Shown: positions 22,397 through 27,058 of the stretch, one piece after another
Layout: the number at the start of each line of letters is the position of its first letter
How positions within the stretch are numbered: position 1 is the first letter of the stretch
NCBI GenBank assembly: GCA_937892255.1
Contig: CALAUL010000041.1
Location: forward strand, 1-27,058
Source: an uncultured Bacteroidales bacterium
GTDB lineage: Bacteria; Bacteroidota; Bacteroidia; Bacteroidales; Marinilabiliaceae
Reading direction: 5' to 3'
Length of the DNA stretch: 27,058 nucleotides
The notes under the pieces: model-generated
The model's input: the letters and a program-made list of their open reading frames with translations, nothing else
Told to the model about the DNA's origin: nothing
Databases searched by the model: none
Translations under genes and position numbers: made by a program

Positions 22397-22789
22397 TCAC
22401 CTTACGTCGAGTAGCGAGACTTTGAATATCAGTGTTGAGTAGCTCGGTATGTCGCCGTAGTTTCGTGTTCCATAGCCCAAGTCGTATGGAATGAATATTT
22501 CCCACGTCGAGCCGCATGGCATGCATTTCAAAGCCTCTCTCCACCCTTTGATGAGGTCGGCAACTCTAAATTGTGAAGGCTTGCGACGTGCATAGGAACT
22601 GTCGAACACCTTGCCGTCAATGAGACGTCCTTCGTATTCCACTATCACTTGCGATGAGCTTCGTGGTTTGGACCCGCCTGCATCTTCTATTATTCTGTAT
22701 AATACACCGCATGACAATTCTGATACGTCATTTTCCTTAGCAATGTTGATGAGGTAACGTTCGTTGTCTTTCTTGTATTGCTTGTTCAT
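22397..22789 (-). CDS. FKBP-type peptidyl-prolyl cis-trans isomerase
   Basis: This 130-residue protein is one FKBP domain with a short N-terminal extension and no signal peptide, hence probably cytoplasmic. Motifs are VIVEYEGRLIDGKVFDSSY, DLIKGWREALKCMPCGSTWEIFIP and YGDIPSYSTLIFKVSLLDV. The flap Asp (FDSS), the hydrophobic floor position Trp (KGW) and the IP of the 80s loop are kept. It accelerates proline isomerisation during folding. It is the last gene of the pyrF operon, 16 bases after nadE. Confidence 0.93.
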   Translation of the reverse strand: MNKQYKKDNERYLINIAKENDVSELSCGVLYRIIEDAGGSKPRSSSQVIVEYEGRLIDGKVFDSSYARRKPSQFRVADLIKGWREALKCMPCGSTWEIFIPYDLGYGTRNYGDIPSYSTLIFKVSLLDVR

Positions 22790-22805
22790 GCGAGAGTGTA
22801 ATGTT

Positions 22806-24713
22806 TTAAAGTTCTATCTCATTCGCTTCATCGAGCCATAGACGAGACTGTGCGTCACTTGGCATAAGCCAGCCTCCGCGAGGTGATAGACCTATGCATG
22901 TGGCTTGCGGTCCGTCGGGCATTGCAGAACGTTTAAACTGCTGGTTGAAGAAACGACGCAGGAAGACAATGAGCCACTTCTTTATAGTCTCGTCGTTGTA
23001 GTTTTCAAATGCTCGTTGTGCCATGAAGAACAGTCGTTGTGGCCTGTAACCATATTGCACAAAATGGTAAAGGAAGAAGTCATGCAATTCGTATGGACCT
23101 ACCAGGTCTTCTGTCTTTTGAGCGATGTTGCCTGCTTTGTCGGCGGGAAGGAGTTCGGGCGATATCGGCGTATCAACGATGTCGAGCAGATAAGGGGCTG
23201 ACTCGCTGTATTTGTCACTGTGAGCTATCTCTCTGATGATGTGTCTGATGAGCGTCTTCGGAACAGAGGCGTTGACGCCGTACATCGACATGTGGTCGCC
23301 GTTGTAAGTAGCCCAGCCGAGAGCTACCTCTGACAAGTCTCCCGTGCCAATGACCAATCCGCTCTCTTTGTTCGCAATGTCCATGAGTATCTGAGTACGT
23401 TCGCGAGCTTGCGAATTCTCGTATGTCACGCTTCTGTCGTTCTCCGGTAAGTCGATATCTTTAAAGTGTTGCAAACAAGCATCTTTGATGCTTATCTCTT
23501 TTATCGTTATGCCAAGACTTTCCATCAGTTTGATGGCGTTGTTGTAAGTGCGTCCGGTAGTGCCAAAACCCGGCATCGTAATGCCTAATATGTTCTTACG
23601 TGGCAGGCCGAGTTTGTCCATTGCGTTGGCGGCAACAAGGAGTGCCAACGTGGAGTCCGAACCGCCTGAAATGCCCAACACCATGCATTTGGCGTATGAC
23701 ATGGCGTATCGTTGAGCCAAACCGTTTGTTTGTATTTCCAAAATCTCGTTGCATCGTTCTGTCAACTCCTTGTCGTTAGGCACAAAAGGCAACGGATTGT
23801 ATGTGCGGATTATCTGCAATGAGTCATTGTCGTTGCGCAGAGGTGTTTGGATATATCTGAATGTCGGAATTGTTACAGAACCTATGAACGAAGTTTGTCG
23901 CATTCGAAGCGCTTCCAGCTTCATGATGTCAACGTCGGCGTATATCAGATTGTCTGTCGTTTTGTAACATTCCCCTTCGGCCAATATCTCCCCATCTTCT
24001 ACGATGAATGTCGACCCTCCATATACGACATCGGTTGTCGACTCTCCGTATCCACATGAGGCGTAGACGTATGCCGTGGTAGTTTTTATACTATGTTGAC
24101 ATATCTGCTGAGCGAGAACATTTTGAGAACCAACGATGTTGATGTTTGCAGAAGGGTTTAGGATAATGTTGGCACCAGATAGAGATTGGAATGATGATGG
24201 TGCAATGGCTGCCGAGAGGTCTTCGCCTATCTCTATGCCGAAAGTGACGTTGTCGGCAGAGAAAAGCAGGTCTGTTCCAAACGGAACTCTCTGTTCGCAT
24301 AATGTTAGATGCGCATCTTTGATATCTGCTCCGGAGGCAAACCAACGTCTTTCGTTATTGGTAATATATGTCTTTGGCACAATGCCGATAATATCTCCTT
24401 TGTGAATTACTGCGGCGCAGTTATATACTTTGTTATGATACATCACCGGCAAGCCGACGACGGCCGTCACCGCCATGGTGTGGGATAGTGACAAGATGTT
24501 GTCGAGAGCCTCTTCCGCTTGTCTGATGAAATAAGACTGTCCGAAAATGTCTCCACATGTGTAGCTCGTTACGCATAGTTCGGGCAGAACCACGACAGAC
24601 GCTCCTTCATCTGAAGCATTTGCCATCATGTCAATAATCTGCTGTGTGTTGTACGTGCAGTCGGCGACCTTGCCTACCGGTATGGCTGTGGCTATTTTGA
24701 TGTATCCCTTCAT
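22806..24713 (-). CDS. nadE: NAD+ synthetase with degenerate glutaminase domain
   Basis: The 635-residue two-domain enzyme makes NAD from nicotinic acid adenine dinucleotide. I start at MKGYIKIATAIPVG; the longer frame would run into the upstream gene. Residues 1-285 are a nitrilase-fold glutaminase with Glu45 (LPELC) and Lys114 (VPKTY). The usual E-I-Cys-E-D reads EIGED (161-165), so catalytic Cys is Gly163 (codon GGC). The loop that in relatives reads Y-x-EFYE after the lysine motif is shortened (KTYITNNERRWF). Residues 325-635 are the synthetase, with PP-loop GISGGSDSTLALL (347-359), the GTGDLSE motif and NASVPKTLIR intact. It is probably ammonia-dependent, or supplied by another glutaminase; that is inference. 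It follows the RsmI-like gene by 2 bases. Confidence 0.93.
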   Translation of the reverse strand: MKGYIKIATAIPVGKVADCTYNTQQIIDMMANASDEGASVVVLPELCVTSYTCGDIFGQSYFIRQAEEALDNILSLSHTMAVTAVVGLPVMYHNKVYNCAAVIHKGDIIGIVPKTYITNNERRWFASGADIKDAHLTLCEQRVPFGTDLLFSADNVTFGIEIGEDLSAAIAPSSFQSLSGANIILNPSANINIVGSQNVLAQQICQHSIKTTTAYVYASCGYGESTTDVVYGGSTFIVEDGEILAEGECYKTTDNLIYADVDIMKLEALRMRQTSFIGSVTIPTFRYIQTPLRNDNDSLQIIRTYNPLPFVPNDKELTERCNEILEIQTNGLAQRYAMSYAKCMVLGISGGSDSTLALLVAANAMDKLGLPRKNILGITMPGFGTTGRTYNNAIKLMESLGITIKEISIKDACLQHFKDIDLPENDRSVTYENSQARERTQILMDIANKESGLVIGTGDLSEVALGWATYNGDHMSMYGVNASVPKTLIRHIIREIAHSDKYSESAPYLLDIVDTPISPELLPADKAGNIAQKTEDLVGPYELHDFFLYHFVQYGYRPQRLFFMAQRAFENYNDETIKKWLIVFLRRFFNQQFKRSAMPDGPQATCIGLSPRGGWLMPSDAQSRLWLDEANEIEL

Positions 24714-24715
24714 GA

Positions 24716-25423
24716 TTACAGACCTATTAGGAATATTGTTGGTTTTTTGTTTAAGTCGGGCAGTTTTGAGTTGCGCCATTGTGACACACTTTTCGTGACG
24801 ATGTATTCGTCTTCGCATGTCACATTGCATGCTATGCAGAGACGTGTCGAAGGACGAAGTGCGAAGAGAAGGTCGTCCAACATCTTGGTATTGCGAAAAG
24901 GTGTCTCGATGAATATCTGTGTCTGTTTTTCGCGTATTGCTCTATCTTCAAGATGTTTGATGGCCTTGATGTTGCTACTTTTTTCTACGGGCAGATAACC
25001 TGTGAAGGCGAAGTTCTGACCGTTCATTCCCGAGGCCATCATTGCCATCAGTATGCTCGACGGACCAACGAGCGGAACGACCTTCAATCCTTTGTTATGC
25101 GCTATTGCCACTACGTCGGCTCCTGGGTCTGCTACGCCCGGACAACCGGCTTCGGATATTATACCCATGTCATTGCCAGCTTCGGCAGGCTTGAGAAATG
25201 ATGGAATATCCTCCGGTCGTGTGTGTTTGTCGAGGACGAAAAATGTCAGTTCGTCGATGTTGATGCTCTTGTCGACCTTTTTCAAGAAACGTCTGACGGT
25301 GCGAATGTCCTCTACTATGAAGTGCTTTATGCGTCTGATGATAACCACGTTTTCCGCAGGAAAGCTCTTTTCTGTAGAGCTCTCGCCGAGGAAGTTGGGT
25401 ATGAGGTATATGCAGCCTTTCAT
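24716..25423 (-). CDS. RsmI-like SAM-dependent methyltransferase (tetrapyrrole-methylase fold)
   Basis: The 235-residue protein of the COG0313/RsmI family shows ISEAGCPGVADPG (89-101), VVPLVGPSSILMAMMASG (115-132), FTGYLP and FIETPFRN in the right order. RsmI methylates the 2'-O of C1402 in 16S rRNA. This is the shorter Bacteroidetes paralogue type, where the N-terminal entry reads CIYLIPNFLGE rather than the LYxVATPIGNL of classic RsmI. The substrate may therefore differ and I give no symbol. It lies between pyrF (23 bases) and nadE (2 bases). Confidence 0.85.
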   Translation of the reverse strand: MKGCIYLIPNFLGESSTEKSFPAENVVIIRRIKHFIVEDIRTVRRFLKKVDKSINIDELTFFVLDKHTRPEDIPSFLKPAEAGNDMGIISEAGCPGVADPGADVVAIAHNKGLKVVPLVGPSSILMAMMASGMNGQNFAFTGYLPVEKSSNIKAIKHLEDRAIREKQTQIFIETPFRNTKMLDDLLFALRPSTRLCIACNVTCEDEYIVTKSVSQWRNSKLPDLNKKPTIFLIGL

Positions 25424-25446
25424 GTCGTCGAGCAGTTTCAGATGTC

Positions 25447-26277
25447 TTAAATGATGTTGAAAGCCTTGAGCTGTTCTTCCATTTGTTGTTGTACTTCCTT
25501 AGCCTCTTCTGCTGCCACTTCGGCAAAACGCTCGCTCTTATCGGCGTAGATGATAGCTCTTGAAGAGTTGACTAAGAGTCCGCAGGTGTTGTTCATACCG
25601 TATTTGCAAACTTCTTCGAGCGAACCGCCTTGTGCGCCTATGCCCGGAACTAAAAGGAAGTGCTCAGGTACAATCTTACGTATGTCTTCAAACATTCTGC
25701 CTTGTGTTGCACCCACGACGTACATCATGTTCTTGTCGTTGCCCCATTGTTGACTTATGCGCAAGACTTTTTCAAAGAGACGCTCGCCGTCAGTGTCTTG
25801 TGTCAACTGGAAGTCGTGTGAGCCTTTGTTTGATGTCAATGCGAGCAAAATAACCCATTTGCCTTCGTAAGAGAGGAATGGCGTCACAGAATCTTCGCCC
25901 ATATACGGAGCCACTGTCACAGAGTCGATGTTCATCTCCTCGAAGAATGTGCGTGCGTACATTGCAGATGTGTTGCCAATGTCACCGCGTTTGGCATCTG
26001 CAACGATGAAATGATTGGGGTAGTTGTTGTTGAGGTATTCGATGGTCTTCTCAAATGAAATCCAGCCTTTTACTCCCATGCATTCGTAAAAAGCCAAGTT
26101 GGGTTTGTATGCCACGCAATATTCTGCTGTAGCGTCAATGATGGCTTTGTTGAATGCAAATATAGGATCCTCTTCATTGAGCAGATGTTGTGGTATCTTT
26201 TTGATATCTGTGTCCAATCCTACGCAGAGGAAACTCTTTCGTGCCTTTATATTTTCGAATAACTGCTGCTTGTTCAT
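25447..26277 (-). CDS. pyrF: Orotidine 5'-phosphate decarboxylase (type 2)
   Basis: The 276-residue enzyme converts OMP to UMP, the last step of de novo pyrimidine synthesis. It has CVGLDTDIKKIP (18-29), AYKPNLAFYE (56-65), the catalytic VADAKRGDIGNTS with Asp94, Lys96 and Asp99, PYMGEDSVTPF, and the phosphate-binding VPGIGAQGG. The length and DAKRGDIG-N-T-S form fit the longer type 2 class. It is the first gene of the pyrF, RsmI-like, nadE, FKBP operon, with a -7 box 48 bases upstream that is also a match to a conjugative-transposon integration core. Confidence 0.96.
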   Translation of the reverse strand: MNKQQLFENIKARKSFLCVGLDTDIKKIPQHLLNEEDPIFAFNKAIIDATAEYCVAYKPNLAFYECMGVKGWISFEKTIEYLNNNYPNHFIVADAKRGDIGNTSAMYARTFFEEMNIDSVTVAPYMGEDSVTPFLSYEGKWVILLALTSNKGSHDFQLTQDTDGERLFEKVLRISQQWGNDKNMMYVVGATQGRMFEDIRKIVPEHFLLVPGIGAQGGSLEEVCKYGMNNTCGLLVNSSRAIIYADKSERFAEVAAEEAKEVQQQMEEQLKAFNII

Positions 26278-26323
26278 TTCAGTCTTTGTTATGATAATGG
26301 TTAAAGATAATTGTTTATCATAT

Positions 26324-26333
26324 GCAAAGATAC
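26324..26333 (-). other. Candidate integration core site (GTATCTTTGC)
   Basis: The 10-mer fits GTANNTTTGC exactly, the published core recognised by the CTnDOT integrase IntDOT. It lies about 350 bp from the integrase start, as expected if it is the junction between chromosome (left) and element (right). The partner junction lies outside the window. The match is seen; its role is inferred. Confidence 0.4.
26325..26332 (-). promoter_or_regulatory. -7 promoter element of pyrF operon
   Basis: The minus strand reads TATCTTTG, a perfect TAnnTTTG, 48 bases before the pyrF ATG. No TTTG or TTG is found at the usual 19-21 bp upstream, consistent with the -33 side having been replaced. Confidence 0.65.
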
Positions 26334-26643
26334 AACAAAGAAACGAAAGTGAGTGCGAAATGGGGAAAGAATGTTGTCTGTTAGCGAATTAACGGTGTTT
26401 GCCAAGATGTTGCTGTGCCATCAAATGCCAATGAAAAGCCAAGAAATGACAAAGTTTCGTTACTATACCGTTACTTTAATTCTTGATTTCAATAGGTTTA
26501 TTCGATTGCCTTAACAGATTGAAAAACAATATCTGTATGACGATTTAGGATGCAAATATAGGGAAATTTCTCATATCTTCGTTCCTGTTTCGCTTCAGCT
26601 GATTCTTTTGCACCGATACGCTGTGTTTTGCATACCGCCACTC

Positions 26644-26684
26644 AACTCTACAAGTAATAATTTCGCAAACAAAAAAGTAGAGTT
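26644..26684 (+). repeat. Inverted repeat AACTCTAC/GTAGAGTT directly before the integrase ATG
   Basis: AACTCTAC (26644-26651) and GTAGAGTT (26677-26684) are perfect 8-bp inverted arms separated by 25 bases; the right arm abuts the ATG at 26685. It could be an operator or a hairpin limiting translation. Confidence 0.6.
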
Positions 26685-27058
26685 ATGAGCAGAAGCACTT
26701 TCAGAGTATTATTCTATCTCAAACGCAATGCCCCGAAGAAGAACGGGCTTGTACCTGTAATGTGCCGTATCACCGTAAACGGCAAGATTTCCCAATTCAG
26801 TTGCAAATTGGATGTGGAGGAAAAGTTGTGGAATGTCAATCTCGGCAGAATGTCGGGAAGAAGCATTGTTGCACAAGAAACCAACATAATGTTGGATAAA
26901 ATCAGAATAGGCATCAACAAGGCTTATCAGGAGATTATGGACAGAGATGGTTATGTGTCGGCAGAGAAGGTCAGAAATGCTTTCTTGGGTATGGGATCAA
27001 ACCATAAAACCCTGCTTGCCGTATTCAGACAACACAATGAAGATTATGCCAAGCAAGT
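26685..27058 (+). CDS. Tyrosine recombinase/integrase, N-terminal part (3' truncated by window)
   Basis: The frame from ATG 26685 is open to the end of the window (124 codons). It reads MSRSTFRVLFYLKRNAPKKN, then GLVPVMCRITVNGKISQFSC, KLDVEEKLWNV and GRMSGRS, with a helical section and KTLLAVFRQHNEDYAK. This is the arm-binding domain (about 1-90) and the beginning of the core-binding SAM-like domain of Bacteroidetes tyrosine recombinases in CTnDOT-like conjugative transposons. The catalytic R-H-R-Y domain lies beyond the window. It would excise and integrate the element. Its slightly different base use (AACGGG, CCCCG) fits horizontal transfer. Confidence 0.88.
   Translation, partial: MSRSTFRVLFYLKRNAPKKNGLVPVMCRITVNGKISQFSCKLDVEEKLWNVNLGRMSGRSIVAQETNIMLDKIRIGINKAYQEIMDRDGYVSAEKVRNAFLGMGSNHKTLLAVFRQHNEDYAKQ

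Larger units (their letters stand above)
26278..26684. other. Intergenic region, probable element end
   Basis: These 407 bases have no gene I can support. They hold the pyrF promoter and core (26324-26333), a directly repeated CGTTACT pair 11 bp apart (26458-26464, 26469-26475), a second minus-strand -7-like box (26553-26560, TATATTTG) with no gene next to it, and an inverted repeat at 26644-26684 just before the integrase. Short repeats next to an integrase gene may be arm-type integrase sites. Confidence 0.5.

Noticed and set aside
24714..24830. An upstream extension of nadE
   Set aside because: It would overlap the end of the RsmI-like gene by over 100 bases. The start MKGYIKIATA fits the NadE N-terminus and leaves a 2-base gap.

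Overview
The window is chromosomal DNA of a Bacteroidales bacterium; genus is not resolved from the sequence. The evidence is the recurring Bacteroidetes promoter form (TAnnTTTG -7 box, sometimes with TTTG or TTG about 20 bp upstream), intergenic spacers with little Shine-Dalgarno signal, and family markers: an OmpA/PD40 envelope protein of PorE-like layout, a LytS/LytTR two-component pair, DUF5715, a standalone MnmD, a tiny mS38-type ribosomal protein, and at the right edge an integrase of the Bacteroides conjugative-transposon type.

Layout. 1-225 is the end of a biotin carrier protein, then a tRNA-Pro(GGG) with its own promoter and terminator. 657-1382 is a membrane-anchored DUF5715 (M15-like) protein, followed by an 11-bp GTATGCGCACC tandem repeat. 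A DEAD-box helicase (motif II reads DEVD) and menB form a pair, and a GNAT acetyltransferase has its own promoter and terminator. 4830-9580 is an operon of an OmpA/beta-propeller envelope protein, a secreted helical/propeller-like protein, and the tRNA methyltransferase MnmD. 9755-11149 is a nucleotidyl-cyclase-like/HD phosphodiesterase-like fusion. smpB and era are convergent. HU, a 28-residue mS38-like protein and RNase G follow on the plus strand.

15308-19362 (minus) reads histidine kinase, LytTR regulator, MltD-type lytic transglycosylase with LysM, then an outer-membrane-like protein: a compact two-component/cell-wall operon. A surface-type Kelch lipoprotein lies upstream. panB and an RluA-type pseudouridine synthase are coupled on the plus strand. 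22397-26277 (minus) is a pyrF, RsmI-like, nadE, FKBP operon. From about 26334 the DNA looks like the end of an integrative element, with a tyrosine recombinase running off the window.

Most content is housekeeping: RNA processing and modification, translation quality control, NAD, pantothenate, pyrimidine and menaquinone synthesis. The strongest departures are: (1) an NAD synthetase whose glutaminase half has Gly in place of the catalytic Cys and lacks the YREFYE-type loop, while its synthetase half looks intact; (2) a cyclase-like domain with the first metal Asp, the Asn and the specificity Lys all replaced, fused to an HD domain with a complete metal-ligand set; (3) an integrase end lying beside an exact GTANNTTTGC core inside the pyrF promoter; (4) a smpB promoter that predicts a nearly leaderless mRNA. 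I did not find a clear multi-gene defence or other undescribed system; the cyclase/HD protein and the kinase-regulator-transglycosylase-OMP operon come closest to unexplained biology.
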